Shown: positions 10,333-21,814 of the stretch, piece by piece
Position numbering within the stretch: the stretch's first letter is position 1
Layout: every line of letters begins with the position of its first letter
Source: an uncultured Pelagibacteraceae bacterium
Lineage (GTDB): Bacteria; Pseudomonadota; Alphaproteobacteria; Pelagibacterales; Pelagibacteraceae
NCBI GenBank assembly: GCA_902624465.1
Contig: CACNXP010000002.1
Coordinates: forward strand, 1 to 64,000
Direction of reading: 5' to 3'
Length of the DNA stretch: 64,000 nt
Translations under genes and position numbers: made by a program
The notes under the pieces: generated by a model
What the model was told of the DNA's origin: nothing
What the model saw: only the letters and a program-made list of their open reading frames with translations
Databases searched by the model: none

Positions 10333-10965
10333 ATGCCCATAGATAATGATGGGGTAATGATAATCTTATCTTCTCCGTCTGGAGCAGGAAAAACTACATT
10401 AGTAAATTTACTATCAAAACTAGATAATTTCGAAATTTCTATTTCACATACAACAAGAAAGCCAAGACCAAATGAAATCCCCAATAAGGATTATTTTTTT
10501 GTTAATGAAGATGAATTTAAAAGGCTAATTAAAAATCAAGAATTTTTAGAATACGCAAAAGTCTTTAATAATTTTTATGGCTCAACAAGAACACCAGTCA
10601 TAAATAATTTAGATAACGGAAAAAATGTACTTTTTGATATCGATTGGCAGGGCGCTGATCAAATCAAAAATAAAAAATTAGATTATAAGTTAATAACTTT
10701 TTTTATCTTACCTCCAAGCAAAGAAGTATTGTTTGAGAGACTATCTAATAGAGATATGAAAGATAAATTAATAGCTGATGAGAGAATGAAACAATTTGAA
10801 CATGACGTATTGCATTGGATAAATTATGATTATGTTGTTATTAATAATAATTTAAATGATTGTTATGAAAAGATTTACAACTTAATACAAGCTGAAATAA
10901 AAAAAAGTTCAAAAGATTATGATAAAGATTTTATCAGGAATCATATAGAAAAACTAACATCATAG
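10333..10965 (+). CDS. gmk: Guanylate kinase
   Basis: [30 protein letters not shown]. Confidence 0.96.
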   Translation: MPIDNDGVMIILSSPSGAGKTTLVNLLSKLDNFEISISHTTRKPRPNEIPNKDYFFVNEDEFKRLIKNQEFLEYAKVFNNFYGSTRTPVINNLDNGKNVLFDIDWQGADQIKNKKLDYKLITFFILPPSKEVLFERLSNRDMKDKLIADERMKQFEHDVLHWINYDYVVINNNLNDCYEKIYNLIQAEIKKSSKDYDKDFIRNHIEKLTS

Positions 10966-11742
10966 TTTTTCGTACTCCTCAGTTAATTTATAATAAATAT
11001 CCTGACTTAAATTATGAGGTCTTAAGTTTAGATCTATATTTAGTTTGTTTAGGACGTTAACATTACCTTTAAATAATATATTAAAAGGTGTTTTTATTTT
11101 TTTTCTTTTTTGATTAAAAAAAATTCTTGTTATTTTTTCTAAGTTTTTAGAGTTTTTAAACTGATAGAAAAATTTTTTGGGTTTAAAAAATAATAGTGAA
11201 CTATCAACTTTAGGTTTCGGAGAAAAACTACGAGGTTTAATATCACAGATTTTATCAATTTCTAATTTCCAATTAGCTAAAATTGTTAATCTTCCGTAGT
11301 TTGATGAATTAAACTTGGATAAAATTCTATCTGCTACTTCCTTTTGAAACATTAGTATTAGAGAGTCAAACCAAAAATTTGTATTTTCAAGATTTATTAT
11401 CCATTTAGCTAATATTTCAGTTGAAATATTATATGGTAAATTTCCAAAAACAATTAACCTTTCATTATATAATTTTTTTTCATTAATCTTTAGAATATCA
11501 TCATTTATTATTATTATTTTATTCTCAAATTTTTTCTTTAAATCATTTACTAAGAATTTATCTTTTTCAACTACTATAAGTTTTTTTGGATTATTTTCTA
11601 AAATATAAGAAGTCAGATTTCCTGTTCCTGGGCCAATTTCAAGCACAAATTTATCTTCTATTTTTATTAATGAAACAATTTTTTTTAAAATATTTTGATC
11701 TATTAAAAAATTTTGACCTAAACTTTTTTTTGGTTTAATCAC
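10960..11742 (-). CDS. rsmA: 16S rRNA (adenine1518/1519-N6) dimethyltransferase
   Basis: [35 protein letters not shown]. Confidence 0.96.
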   Translation of the reverse strand: MIKPKKSLGQNFLIDQNILKKIVSLIKIEDKFVLEIGPGTGNLTSYILENNPKKLIVVEKDKFLVNDLKKKFENKIIIINDDILKINEKKLYNERLIVFGNLPYNISTEILAKWIINLENTNFWFDSLILMFQKEVADRILSKFNSSNYGRLTILANWKLEIDKICDIKPRSFSPKPKVDSSLLFFKPKKFFYQFKNSKNLEKITRIFFNQKRKKIKTPFNILFKGNVNVLNKLNIDLNLRPHNLSQDIYYKLTEEYEKL

Positions 11743-12707
11743 TTTTTAAAATCTAAAAATGTAAGTGCTGAAACTAAACTTAAAGAATTAGATTTATTCT
11801 TTCCCATCATTTTTTCATTTGGACCATGATCAGGAGAAATTCTAAAGAATGGTAATCCTAAAGTGATATTAATTGCATCATATTCAAATAAAGTTTTAAT
11901 AGGTGTTAACACCTGATCATGATACATCCCAATAATTACATTATATTTTTTTCTATTGTTTTTTAAAAAAATTGTGTCAGCAGCATATGGTCCAGATACT
12001 TTAATATTTGATTTATTTAAAGTTTTGATTGCAGGTTTTATAATTTTTTCATCCTCATTAAAAATATCAATACTTTCACAATGAGGATTTAAACCTGTAA
12101 CTGCTATTTTAGCTTTCTTTTTCAAATGTTTTTTAAAGAAAATATCGATTAACTTAATTTTTTCTTTAATTATATTCTTATTAATTTTTTGATGAACTTT
12201 TTTAATAGGCAAATGAGTTGTTAAAGGACATACGGATAATTTTTTATTGTAAATCAACATTGCGAAATTTTTAGTTTTTGTTTTAGATGCTAAATATTCT
12301 GTGATGCCTAAATATTTTTTTTTTAAAAAAAATTTTTTAGAAATAGGACCATTTATAAATTTATTAGTAATCTTTTTACTTAAAATTTTTAGCGCGATAT
12401 CGAATGATCTTTTTATGTAATCATTAGATTTATTTGAAATCTTATTAAACGCTTTTTTTTGGTAAAAAGTCACATCAATTAAATTTATTTTTTTATTATT
12501 CAAATTTGTATCTTTCAAATCTAACAATTTAATTAATCTTATCTTTTTATTTATATTTAATTTTTTCATTTGAAGTTTTATTAAATTATAAGATGCAATC
12601 AAAATTATGGGACTTTTAAATTTTTTAATCTTTATTGATTTAAAAAAGATTTCAGAAAAAATACTATTTGGTTCCCCTGCAACTATAATTATAGGTTTAT
12701 AACTCAT
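11739..12707 (-). CDS. pdxA: 4-hydroxythreonine-4-phosphate dehydrogenase family (housekeeping-position PdxA)
   Basis: GLNPHCES, GMYHDQVLTPIKTL, SPDHGP; in lpt-surA-pdxA-rsmA order. Confidence 0.85.
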   Translation of the reverse strand: MSYKPIIIVAGEPNSIFSEIFFKSIKIKKFKSPIILIASYNLIKLQMKKLNINKKIRLIKLLDLKDTNLNNKKINLIDVTFYQKKAFNKISNKSNDYIKRSFDIALKILSKKITNKFINGPISKKFFLKKKYLGITEYLASKTKTKNFAMLIYNKKLSVCPLTTHLPIKKVHQKINKNIIKEKIKLIDIFFKKHLKKKAKIAVTGLNPHCESIDIFNEDEKIIKPAIKTLNKSNIKVSGPYAADTIFLKNNRKKYNVIIGMYHDQVLTPIKTLFEYDAINITLGLPFFRISPDHGPNEKMMGKNKSNSLSLVSALTFLDFKK

Positions 12708-13638
12708 TTATTATTAAATTTTTCTTAATTTTATTAAAATACATATTAGAAAATTGAGAAAGTTGATCATTAGTTTTAAATTTTACAATTTCTTCAATTT
12801 TTTCATTTATATTTAAACTAGCTGAATACTCTTTTTCATCTTCAATTTTAAGGATAATGAATCCTGATGTTGTTCTGATTGGTTTTGAAACTTGACCAAT
12901 TTTTAAATTAGAAATTATTTTTTTAATTGTTAAATTTAAATTATCTTCTTTAACCCATCCAATAAGCCCACCATTAGAAGCAGTTTCAGAATTACTATAT
13001 ATCATTGCAGTTTTCTGGAAACCTATTTTTTCTAGGTCTGAAAGAATTTTTTTATACTTATCTTCAAAATCGATTTTGCTCGTAGCACCGAAGTTTATCT
13101 CAGAAAGAAGAAGTTCTCTTTGATTTTCTTGTTTAGGATTACTTAATATTTCTTTTTTTATTTTTTCTCTATCAACAATAACTTTATTATAAAATTTTTG
13201 ATATATGTAATCATTCCATATTAATTCTATATAAAATTTTTCTTTTATCAATTTAACATCTAAATTTTTTTTTTTTAAAAAAGCTTCAAATTCTTCTAGT
13301 GAGTCTATTCCAATTTTAGGATATTTATTCACAATAAGTTTTAAAAGAAATTTGTCATTAACTTTTAATTCTTCAACAAATTTATTTAATTCAATTTTTT
13401 TAATTATATTTTTTTGAATAGAATTTTTAGAAATTTCAAACAATTCTTTTTCAGCCAAAGTATTTACTTCTGGATTAAATGCTTTTAAAAATTTTATTTC
13501 TTCATAAATATCTAGTGTAGTAACTATCTCATTATCAATTTTAAATAATATTCTATTTTCAATAGCGTTCAAAGTTTGGAAGTAAAGTATTAATGATAAT
13601 AATATGAAAAATACTTTTAATTCTTTTTTTAAATACAT
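12697..13638 (-). CDS. surA: SurA-like peptidylprolyl isomerase/chaperone (single parvulin-like region)
   Basis: Signal peptide, NRILFKIDNEIVTTLDI, parvulin-like NGGLIGWVKEDNL...SKPIRTTSGFIILKIED; downstream of lptD. Confidence 0.8.
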   Translation of the reverse strand: MYLKKELKVFFILLSLILYFQTLNAIENRILFKIDNEIVTTLDIYEEIKFLKAFNPEVNTLAEKELFEISKNSIQKNIIKKIELNKFVEELKVNDKFLLKLIVNKYPKIGIDSLEEFEAFLKKKNLDVKLIKEKFYIELIWNDYIYQKFYNKVIVDREKIKKEILSNPKQENQRELLLSEINFGATSKIDFEDKYKKILSDLEKIGFQKTAMIYSNSETASNGGLIGWVKEDNLNLTIKKIISNLKIGQVSKPIRTTSGFIILKIEDEKEYSASLNINEKIEEIVKFKTNDQLSQFSNMYFNKIKKNLIINEL

Positions 13639-13642
13639 CTCG

Positions 13643-16072
13643 TTAATTAGAAAATTTCTGTTCTACTGCAGTCAAAGGAACTAATTTTATGCTGAACATA
13701 AAATCTTCACTTGGTTCTAAGTCTCTATCTTTATAAAATGTTTTGTTATATTTTATGCCTGCAACAAGACAATCATTCTTGTATTCATATATTAGATCAT
13801 AATACTCAGTTAAATCTATTTCTTTATTTTCTCTTGTCTTAAATGTTATAAAATTTTGATCATTAAAATTAAAAGTTGTTACATTTTCTAAAATGTTTGT
13901 ACTCCCTACCGCACCTTCTTCCTCTATATAGTTAAAAGTAGTGACAAAATTATTTTTCTTAATGGTCGTACTTAATGAACTATATTGAATTTCATCTAGA
14001 TCATGATTAATAGAAAATTCATAATTCAGATTTATGTTGTCATTAAGAGTATTTGTTACTTTCCCAAAATAGTTCGAGTTCTTTTTATCAAGTGTACTGT
14101 TTGTTGGTAAGTTGCTATTAGTTTTTGTCCTTAAAACTTTACCAAGTTTAAATTCAAAATATTTATTTATATTATCAATATTTTCTGTTTTAAAATCAAA
14201 TCCTAAAGTTAAGTTGTTTCCAGACTCAAGAGTGTCTATTAGACCTAGTCTGTTAATATTAAATAAGTTATCACTTCTAATTTGTCTATTTTCATTTTTG
14301 TAACTTTTCATATCCGATGGATTAATCCTTAAAGATATTTTTGGATCCAAGTAATTTGAGTAGTTATCACCAGTGCTAATAAGTGGAAAACTTGAAACCA
14401 ACTCAAATATATTCATGAATTTTATATGCGGACTAGAATCATACTCCGTGTTATTTTTACCTGCTGAAATTGTATTTTTTAGATAATAATTAAAATTATT
14501 TTTAAATCCAATTTCACTAAAATAACCGTAACTCTGAACATCTAAATTATTAATCATTCTAGATCTCAGAGTATTGGTATCTTTTAAAATATTATCCCCT
14601 TGAGAAACAAAATTAAAAGAAGCAAAATTGTTATTTTTAAAGAAACTTCTTGAGAAATCGTAGTAGGGTAAAACGTATTGATAACGATCACTATTACGTT
14701 TTGACAGATTTTCATAGGCAGTGAAGCCTGTATTTAATGAAAAATTTTCATTTTCAAGATTTAAATCTATATCAGAAGTTAAAGTATCGAAGTTGTCAGG
14801 CTTCAAGTCTGTATTTACTATATTAGTGTCAAAGACTTTCAGATATGTATCATTATTTACTCTTTGAAATGAAAAATCTAATGAACTTTCGATAAAGCTT
14901 TCATAACTTAAATCTATCTGAAATTTTGAAAATAAATGTGTTAACGTATTTTTTTCTTTTGATATTTTTGATTTATAGTTATCCACAATATTAAGATCAG
15001 CAATAAAATATGAATTTTCATTTTGTTGTCTATATTCATTTTGAAACATAAAAATATCTTTATCAAAAAATGTTGGTTTAAAGGTAAAGTCTTGATTATT
15101 TGAGAGAGCATAAAAATATGGTAATTGCAAAGACGAGCCTAAAATATTTGAATTATTTATATGAGGTACCAAAAAACCTGTTTGTCTTTTGACTGTTGGA
15201 CCTGGGTGAAAAAATTTTGGAAAATATAATACAGGAATATCATAAATTTTTACAAAAGCATTATCATAATTCATTTGTTTTTTATTTTGATCGTAAGTAA
15301 TTTTATCAGCTTGAATAGTCCATGGTGGACAGCTGTCATTTTTTTTACAACTTGTAAATACACCTTTATTTATTGTTGTGATACCATCATTACTTGAAGA
15401 AGAAAGTCCTTTAAATCTTGGATCATTATTTTTATTACCAAATAGATCTTTTTTAAAATCTATATTTATATCTTGGGCGATATAATTTTGATTTTTAAGA
15501 TTAAAAATTGCACTCTTAAAAAAATATTTATCACTGAAAGGCTGGTTATATTTCGTATGAATAAAAATTTTTTCACCTTTTAATGTTTCCTCTTTAAGTG
15601 AGTAACTGAATTTTCCAATTTCATATCGTGTCTGATTAATATTATCTAAAATTGTTGCTCCTACATCAGAACTGATTATCATGTCATTTTTCAGAATAAT
15701 GATATCTTGAGAGCTAAATTTATAATTGGAATCAATCGACGCTTCTGCTTTTCCTCTAAGCTCTATTCTCTCTTCATTAATATTATATATGATATTCTGT
15801 GCTGAAAAATTGTATTTATTTATTTGGTCTTTAATTAATATATTTCCCTTAGCCTGAAGAATATTTTTGATTTTATTAAATTCAAATTCATCTGCCTCAA
15901 TAACTATTCCATCATTAGATTTTATGACACCTCTATTTTTACCAATTATTTTGTCCCCTCCATCTAAAATTTCTATTTCAGTCACATCAAAACTAAGTTC
16001 CTCGTTACCATAAAGATTAAATGAAATTAAATGAAATAAAATTGAAAAGAATATTAAAGTTTTATTTATCAT
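13643..16072 (-). CDS. lptD: LPS assembly outer-membrane protein LptD
   Basis: 809 aa; TSCKKNDSCPPWTIQADKITYD, YFPKFFHPGPTVKRQTGFLVP. Confidence 0.93.
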   Translation of the reverse strand: MINKTLIFFSILFHLISFNLYGNEELSFDVTEIEILDGGDKIIGKNRGVIKSNDGIVIEADEFEFNKIKNILQAKGNILIKDQINKYNFSAQNIIYNINEERIELRGKAEASIDSNYKFSSQDIIILKNDMIISSDVGATILDNINQTRYEIGKFSYSLKEETLKGEKIFIHTKYNQPFSDKYFFKSAIFNLKNQNYIAQDINIDFKKDLFGNKNNDPRFKGLSSSSNDGITTINKGVFTSCKKNDSCPPWTIQADKITYDQNKKQMNYDNAFVKIYDIPVLYFPKFFHPGPTVKRQTGFLVPHINNSNILGSSLQLPYFYALSNNQDFTFKPTFFDKDIFMFQNEYRQQNENSYFIADLNIVDNYKSKISKEKNTLTHLFSKFQIDLSYESFIESSLDFSFQRVNNDTYLKVFDTNIVNTDLKPDNFDTLTSDIDLNLENENFSLNTGFTAYENLSKRNSDRYQYVLPYYDFSRSFFKNNNFASFNFVSQGDNILKDTNTLRSRMINNLDVQSYGYFSEIGFKNNFNYYLKNTISAGKNNTEYDSSPHIKFMNIFELVSSFPLISTGDNYSNYLDPKISLRINPSDMKSYKNENRQIRSDNLFNINRLGLIDTLESGNNLTLGFDFKTENIDNINKYFEFKLGKVLRTKTNSNLPTNSTLDKKNSNYFGKVTNTLNDNINLNYEFSINHDLDEIQYSSLSTTIKKNNFVTTFNYIEEEGAVGSTNILENVTTFNFNDQNFITFKTRENKEIDLTEYYDLIYEYKNDCLVAGIKYNKTFYKDRDLEPSEDFMFSIKLVPLTAVEQKFSN

Positions 16073-17135
16073 TTATATTTCTCATGAAAAAAAAATTTAT
16101 AATTGTTAGAATTATTAGTGGTATTATGGCAGAACTTAGTACATTTATTTTTTCAGAAGTACCCAGGATATAAAAAAAATTATTGATATAGTAAATTATT
16201 ACTGACAAAAAAAGGCCAATAGTTATTTTTAGACCTTTACTTTTAAAAGTTTTTGTATTCATCATAATTATTGCAGCAAAAATAAACATCAGAATGAAAT
16301 AAAGAGGAAAAGAGATCAATTTAAACAATTGTAGATCTATTTCTGTTAAGGAATAATTAAATCTTTTATAATTTTTTCTCATTTCAAGTAATTCTATGAA
16401 GGATAAAGAGGACATATTTGAAAATAGGTTTTGTATTAATTTATAATCAAAATTAGTTCTAAATTTAAGGTTATTAACAGTTTCTTTATTATTTTGAATA
16501 TAAATTTCAGCATCTTTAATTATCCATTCCTTGTTGGTAATATCAACTTTTCGACTTTTAATATTTCTTATAATTTTGAAATCTTTATCAAATTCAGAAA
16601 TATAAGTATTAATAAGCTCATTATTATTAAATGAGCTAGCATTTATCATTAATATATTCTCCTCATATATGTCTTTAATCCATAAACCATTGTTAGTTAT
16701 CACTGCCAGATATTTTTTATCTTCAGTATAATTTGATTTTAATCCTAGATATAGATTTTTTAAATTAGAGGACAAATTATAAAAAATGGAAACTATTATA
16801 ATACCTATAAAAAATGTTGTAACAGCTAGAATAGAAAATATTTTTGTATTTTTTACTCCAGAGTATTTAAAGATATTCATCTCATTGTCTGTAAAAAGAG
16901 TATTGAAAAAAAATTGTGTCGATATTAAAAAAATAAATGGAAACATCTCAAAAACAAACATTGGTGTATTTATAAGAGATAAATAAAGTGGAAAATATGC
17001 ATTAACGTCTTGCTGTTTAAAAAATTCCAACTCTGTTAGTAGATTAAGTATATATATTAGACAAAAAAAGATAAAAAAAACATTTAAGAAAGACATTATA
17101 TATGTTCTAACTAAGAATTTCGTATATGTATTCAT
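16062..17135 (-). CDS. lptG: LPS export ABC permease LptG
   Basis: YjgP/YjgQ-type permease; followed by lptD, preceded by lptF. Confidence 0.88.
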   Translation of the reverse strand: MNTYTKFLVRTYIMSFLNVFFIFFCLIYILNLLTELEFFKQQDVNAYFPLYLSLINTPMFVFEMFPFIFLISTQFFFNTLFTDNEMNIFKYSGVKNTKIFSILAVTTFFIGIIIVSIFYNLSSNLKNLYLGLKSNYTEDKKYLAVITNNGLWIKDIYEENILMINASSFNNNELINTYISEFDKDFKIIRNIKSRKVDITNKEWIIKDAEIYIQNNKETVNNLKFRTNFDYKLIQNLFSNMSSLSFIELLEMRKNYKRFNYSLTEIDLQLFKLISFPLYFILMFIFAAIIMMNTKTFKSKGLKITIGLFLSVIIYYINNFFYILGTSEKINVLSSAIIPLIILTIINFFFMRNINDK

Positions 17136-18268
17136 TTTGTGTTTTTTATATTCTTAAATTGCATTAAATAATTTAAATAAAGACTTATTAGCAAAATTAT
17201 AGGTATAACAAAAAATTTAATATTTTTTACAAAATCAGCATTAATTAATCTTATTGTCATTTCTGAAAGAATAATTGTGCTAAAACCGATCAAAAAAATT
17301 AAGACTCTGTATCTTGAATAATTTATATTCTCTTTAGATTTAAATATTAGTAACAAAGAAACAAGTATTAATACAGGAATATACAATGGAATTATTAATC
17401 TTTTATATAATTCCTTAATTATATTATCAATATTATCAACCCTACAATTTTCAACTTTAAAATCTTTGTTAATTTTGAGAATGCTGAAATTCATTAAGTT
17501 ATGGTAACATTTAATAAGATCTATTGTGGCTACCTCTTGGGTTTTTTTGTATGTAGTTAAATTATCGTCAAAATTATTTAAATTAAAATCAGTTTTTTTA
17601 AATTTAAAATTTGTAATTTTGTCGTTTATTACACTAATTGTCTCTCCAAAATTCAATTCTAAAAATTGATTATTACCTATTTGTTTAAACCTTCCCTCTT
17701 TTGCAAAAGTTATTTGAAAATTTTCTCCAGATCCTTTTTTGAGATAAATTTCTTTTAAATTTCCAAATTTATCTTTCGAATTACTATAAATTGTTAAATC
17801 TTTTACGGCATCATTAAATATCCTTGGCTTGATAAAATTTTCCAAATAATTAATTGATGATGATCTTAAGAATGATCTGGCTAGGTCTTGGCTTTTTGGT
17901 ACAATAACAGCTGTAAGAAATATTTGAAGCAACATTATGAAAAAAGAAAATTTTATAAAAAAATTTATAAGTTCAATTTTATTTATGCCAAAGTTCCAAA
18001 AAATAATTAATTCATTTTTAAATTCATATTTCCCAATAATATAAAGAAAGCTTAAAAATAATATAAATGGAATTAATTTAGTTATTACTTTTGGAAAATT
18101 TAATAGCGAAAAATTCAAATAAACTAAATAATTTCGTCCATCCTCAACTATTATATCCAGAAAATTAACTGCCTGAAATACCCATATTATAAGGCTTGAA
18201 GAAAAAAGAGTTATCGTAAAAAATATTAAACAATCAAAAAGAAGTTTTCGAAATAATATTTTTTTCAT
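17132..18268 (-). CDS. lptF: LPS export ABC permease LptF
   Basis: YjgP/YjgQ-type permease, overlaps lptG start by 4 nt. Confidence 0.88.
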   Translation of the reverse strand: MKKILFRKLLFDCLIFFTITLFSSSLIIWVFQAVNFLDIIVEDGRNYLVYLNFSLLNFPKVITKLIPFILFLSFLYIIGKYEFKNELIIFWNFGINKIELINFFIKFSFFIMLLQIFLTAVIVPKSQDLARSFLRSSSINYLENFIKPRIFNDAVKDLTIYSNSKDKFGNLKEIYLKKGSGENFQITFAKEGRFKQIGNNQFLELNFGETISVINDKITNFKFKKTDFNLNNFDDNLTTYKKTQEVATIDLIKCYHNLMNFSILKINKDFKVENCRVDNIDNIIKELYKRLIIPLYIPVLILVSLLLIFKSKENINYSRYRVLIFLIGFSTIILSEMTIRLINADFVKNIKFFVIPIILLISLYLNYLMQFKNIKNTK

Positions 18269-18350
18269 TGAAATCTATCGAAATACACTTATATATTTTC
18301 AATTATTAGTTTACAATTTATATACAACTCAAAGTACATATATATAAAAA

Positions 18351-19820
18351 ATGTCAATAAAAATAAGTATTAAAAATAGTTTAAATCAAAAATCAGTAAA
18401 AAATCATGTTTTTTTTACCAATAAAAATTTTAAAATAAATGATCTCGGTAAACTTCCAATATCTAAATTTTCTAGTTTTATAAATCAGTCAATTAGCTCT
18501 AATGAGTTAAGTGATAAGAATTTTTTATCATTAGATATAAATGCTTCGCAAAAAGTTATTTTGATAAAAATTAAAGATAGTCAATCTCCATTTGACATTG
18601 AAAAAATTGGAGCTGAATTTTATGTGTATTTAAAATCAAATTTATATTTAAAAACAACTTTTTATGAACAAAATATAAGGAGTAGTTTTCCTAAAAATAA
18701 ATTATTTTTTGATCAATTTGCACATGGCCTTCAATTAAAATCATACGAATTCAATAAATATAAATCTAAAAGTAGAGAAAAAGAATTCGATATAGAGATC
18801 TTAAACAAAAACAAAACTTTTCAATTTAATAGAAATAAGAAATATAGATCTCTAATTGAAGGTACAAATTTAACAAAAGATCTCGTTTCAGAACCAGGAA
18901 ATATTCTTCATCCAGATGAATATGCAAAAAGATTATTACAGCTAAGAAAATTTGGTCTTAAAGTAAACGTATTGGATAAAAAGAAATTAAAAAAGCTTGG
19001 TATGAATGCACTTCTGGGCGTGGGACAAGGTAGTATACGAGGGTCTTATCTTGTTACTTTAGAATGGAAAGGTTCAAGATCAAAAAAGAAACCTTTAGCA
19101 TTTGTTGGAAAAGGAGTTTGTTTTGATACTGGTGGTATTTCTCTTAAGCCTGCAAAATTTATGGAAGATATGACATATGATATGGCTGGTTCAGCTGTTG
19201 TTGTAGGTTTAATGAAAAATCTAGCTCTAAGAAAAGCAAAAATAAATGCAATTGGAGTTGTTGGTTTAGTAGAAAATATGCCAGGTGGTAACGCTCAAAG
19301 ACCTGGTGATATAGTTAAATCTTATAGTGGTAAGACAATCGAGATTTTGAATACAGATGCTGAAGGAAGATTAGTTTTAGCCGATGCGCTTACTTATACA
19401 GAAAAAAAATATAAGCCTGAATTTATTGTTGATTTAGCAACTTTAACGGGAGCAATTATAGTTTCTTTGGGCTCTGAATTTGCAGGACTTTTTTCAAATA
19501 ATGATAAGTTGTCCAAACAATTATTTGATGCAGGCCAGAAAGTTGGAGAAAGAGTGTGGAGAATGCCACTTGATAGCAATTATGATAAGTTAATTAATTC
19601 TAAAAATGCCGATATGCAAAATATTAATTATGTTGGAGGAGCTGGCTCAACCACCGCAGCACAATTTTTACAAAGATTCATTTTTAATAAAACTCCTTGG
19701 GCACATTTAGATATTGCAGGTATGGCATTTTCAAAATATGGAGGTGCCCTAAACTCTGAAGGTGCAACTGGATTTGGAGTTAGATTATTAAATCAATTAG
19801 TTGAAGATTATTATGAGTAA
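18351..19820 (+). CDS. pepA: Leucyl aminopeptidase (M17)
   Basis: GKGVCFDTGGISLKP, NTDAEGRLVLADAL. Confidence 0.97.
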   Translation: MSIKISIKNSLNQKSVKNHVFFTNKNFKINDLGKLPISKFSSFINQSISSNELSDKNFLSLDINASQKVILIKIKDSQSPFDIEKIGAEFYVYLKSNLYLKTTFYEQNIRSSFPKNKLFFDQFAHGLQLKSYEFNKYKSKSREKEFDIEILNKNKTFQFNRNKKYRSLIEGTNLTKDLVSEPGNILHPDEYAKRLLQLRKFGLKVNVLDKKKLKKLGMNALLGVGQGSIRGSYLVTLEWKGSRSKKKPLAFVGKGVCFDTGGISLKPAKFMEDMTYDMAGSAVVVGLMKNLALRKAKINAIGVVGLVENMPGGNAQRPGDIVKSYSGKTIEILNTDAEGRLVLADALTYTEKKYKPEFIVDLATLTGAIIVSLGSEFAGLFSNNDKLSKQLFDAGQKVGERVWRMPLDSNYDKLINSKNADMQNINYVGGAGSTTAAQFLQRFIFNKTPWAHLDIAGMAFSKYGGALNSEGATGFGVRLLNQLVEDYYE

Positions 19821-20223
19821 TATTGAACAAACTTTATCAATCATTAAACCAGATGCAGTGGAAAGAAACCTTGATAATGAAATTAAACAAATGTTTATAA
19901 AAAATGGATTTAATATATCTAAAGAAAAAAAAATCCAGATAGAAAAATCAGAGGCTGAAAAGTTTTATAAAGTTCATGAAACGAAACCATTTTACAATGA
20001 TTTATGTTCATATCTGTCATCTGGTCCAATTGTTGCAATGATACTTGAGAAAAAAAACGCTGTAGTTGACAATAGAAAACTAATGGGAGCAACTAATCCG
20101 AAAAACGCAGAGGATGGAACTATCAGGAAAAAGTATGGAATTTCAATAGATAAAAATTCTGTACATGGTTCGGATAGTGTTGAAAATGCAAAAATTGAAA
20201 TCGATTTTTTCTTTAAAGATTAG
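19813..20223 (+). CDS. ndk: Nucleoside diphosphate kinase
   Basis: EQTLSIIKPDAVERN, NSVHGSDSVENAKIEI; ATG at 19813 gives an 8-nt overlap with pepA (track start 19801 is a TTG). Confidence 0.96.
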   Translation: MSNIEQTLSIIKPDAVERNLDNEIKQMFIKNGFNISKEKKIQIEKSEAEKFYKVHETKPFYNDLCSYLSSGPIVAMILEKKNAVVDNRKLMGATNPKNAEDGTIRKKYGISIDKNSVHGSDSVENAKIEIDFFFKD

Positions 20224-20797
20224 CAAATAACTTATTGATAGCCCTTGGATATAAGATGTGCTCATATTTCAATATTTTCTTTTGAAGAGATAAGGGTGTT
20301 TCTTTTTTTGATAATTTAACCTTTTTTTGAAGAATTATTTTTCCTGAGTCAAGTTTTGAGTTAACTAAATGTACTGTACATCCTGAGTATTTTTCTTTGT
20401 TTTGAATTGCTCTATCGTGTGTGTTTAACCCTTTGTATTTTGGTAATAAAGAAGGATGTATGTTCAAAATTTTTCCTTTAAACTTCTTAATAAAATCTTT
20501 AGATAAAATTTTCATGAACCCCGCAAGACATATTAGTTTAATGTCATTTGACTTAAGGTCTTTTAATATTCTTTTTTCTGAGGTTTTTTTGTTATCATAA
20601 TTATAAACTTTTTTTTTAATTTTATACAATTTTGCAAATTTGAGTCCTTTTGCTCTTACGTTATTTGAAATAATTAAATTTACCTCAATTGGAGAAACTT
20701 TTTTTAAAGAAAATTTAATTAGATTTTTTAAGTTACTTCCTGTTCCAGAAATAAAAATCGCTGTTCTTATTTTTTTAGGACCAATTAATTTTTCCAT
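20213..20797 (-). CDS. purN: Phosphoribosylglycinamide formyltransferase
   Basis: IFISGTGSNLKNLI, ILNIHPSLLPKYKGLNTHDRAI. Confidence 0.96.
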   Translation of the reverse strand: MEKLIGPKKIRTAIFISGTGSNLKNLIKFSLKKVSPIEVNLIISNNVRAKGLKFAKLYKIKKKVYNYDNKKTSEKRILKDLKSNDIKLICLAGFMKILSKDFIKKFKGKILNIHPSLLPKYKGLNTHDRAIQNKEKYSGCTVHLVNSKLDSGKIILQKKVKLSKKETPLSLQKKILKYEHILYPRAINKLFANL

Positions 20798-21803
20798 TCA
20801 ATTTTATTTTTTTTGAATTTTTCGATATTTTGCCAATCACGTAAGGTTTATAATCTTTAGAAAAATATTTATTAATTTTTTTTAAATTTCTTGGATTTAT
20901 AATTAGACAAAAACCAACGCCCAAATTAAAAGTTCTTAACATTTCGTAGTCATTTACATTATTTTTTTTTAACCATTTAAAGATTTTTAAAGTTTTTATC
21001 TTTTCTAAATTAATTTCTGCACAAAGATTATTTGGAATAACTCTTTTGATATTGTCTGGTAAACCCCCACCGGTAATATTTGCGCAGCCATTAATTAGTT
21101 TCCTGTTAATCAGATTTAAAACTTCTTTAACATAAATCTTAGTTGGTTTTAGTAACTCTTTTTTTAAAAAAATATTTTTATTTATTATTATGTTTTTTCT
21201 TTTAATAATATTTCTAACCAATGAATAGCCATTAGAGTGTAAGCCACTGGATGGAATTGCTAAAATAATGTTATTTTCTTTGATATTACTTTTATTTAAA
21301 ATTTTTTTTTGTTCAACTAATCCAACTGCGAAACCAGCAATATCAAATTTATTTTTTTCATATGTACCAGGCATTTCAGCTGTTTCACCACCAACTAAAT
21401 CACAACCAGATATATTACACCCTTTAACAATTCCTTTAATGATTGATTTTAGTTTTGGTAAATTAATTTTGTTTATCGAAATATAATCTAAGAAAAAAAG
21501 GGGGGTTGCACCTTGGACTATTAAATCATTTACACTCATCGCAACTAAATCGATGCCAATAGTATCAAACCTTTTTAAAAGATTTGCTATTTCTATTTTA
21601 GTGCCAACTCCATCAGTGCATGCTACAATTTTTGGATTTTTTAAATTATCAGGTATATTTGTTATAGAACCAAAACCACCTATATTATTAAACTTTTTTT
21701 TGCCCTTTTTTTTTGATGAAATTAAAGATATGAACTTTATAAACTTATCTGCAGCCTTAATATCAACTCCACTTTTTTTGTATGTTAATAGACTTTTATT
21801 CAT
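20775..21803 (-). CDS. purM: Phosphoribosylformylglycinamidine cyclo-ligase
   Basis: TYKKSGVDIKAADKF, TDGVGTKIEIA, VGGETAEMPGTY. Confidence 0.97.
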   Translation of the reverse strand: MNKSLLTYKKSGVDIKAADKFIKFISLISSKKKGKKKFNNIGGFGSITNIPDNLKNPKIVACTDGVGTKIEIANLLKRFDTIGIDLVAMSVNDLIVQGATPLFFLDYISINKINLPKLKSIIKGIVKGCNISGCDLVGGETAEMPGTYEKNKFDIAGFAVGLVEQKKILNKSNIKENNIILAIPSSGLHSNGYSLVRNIIKRKNIIINKNIFLKKELLKPTKIYVKEVLNLINRKLINGCANITGGGLPDNIKRVIPNNLCAEINLEKIKTLKIFKWLKKNNVNDYEMLRTFNLGVGFCLIINPRNLKKINKYFSKDYKPYVIGKISKNSKKIKLNGKINWS

Positions 21804-21814
21804 TATTATTAAGT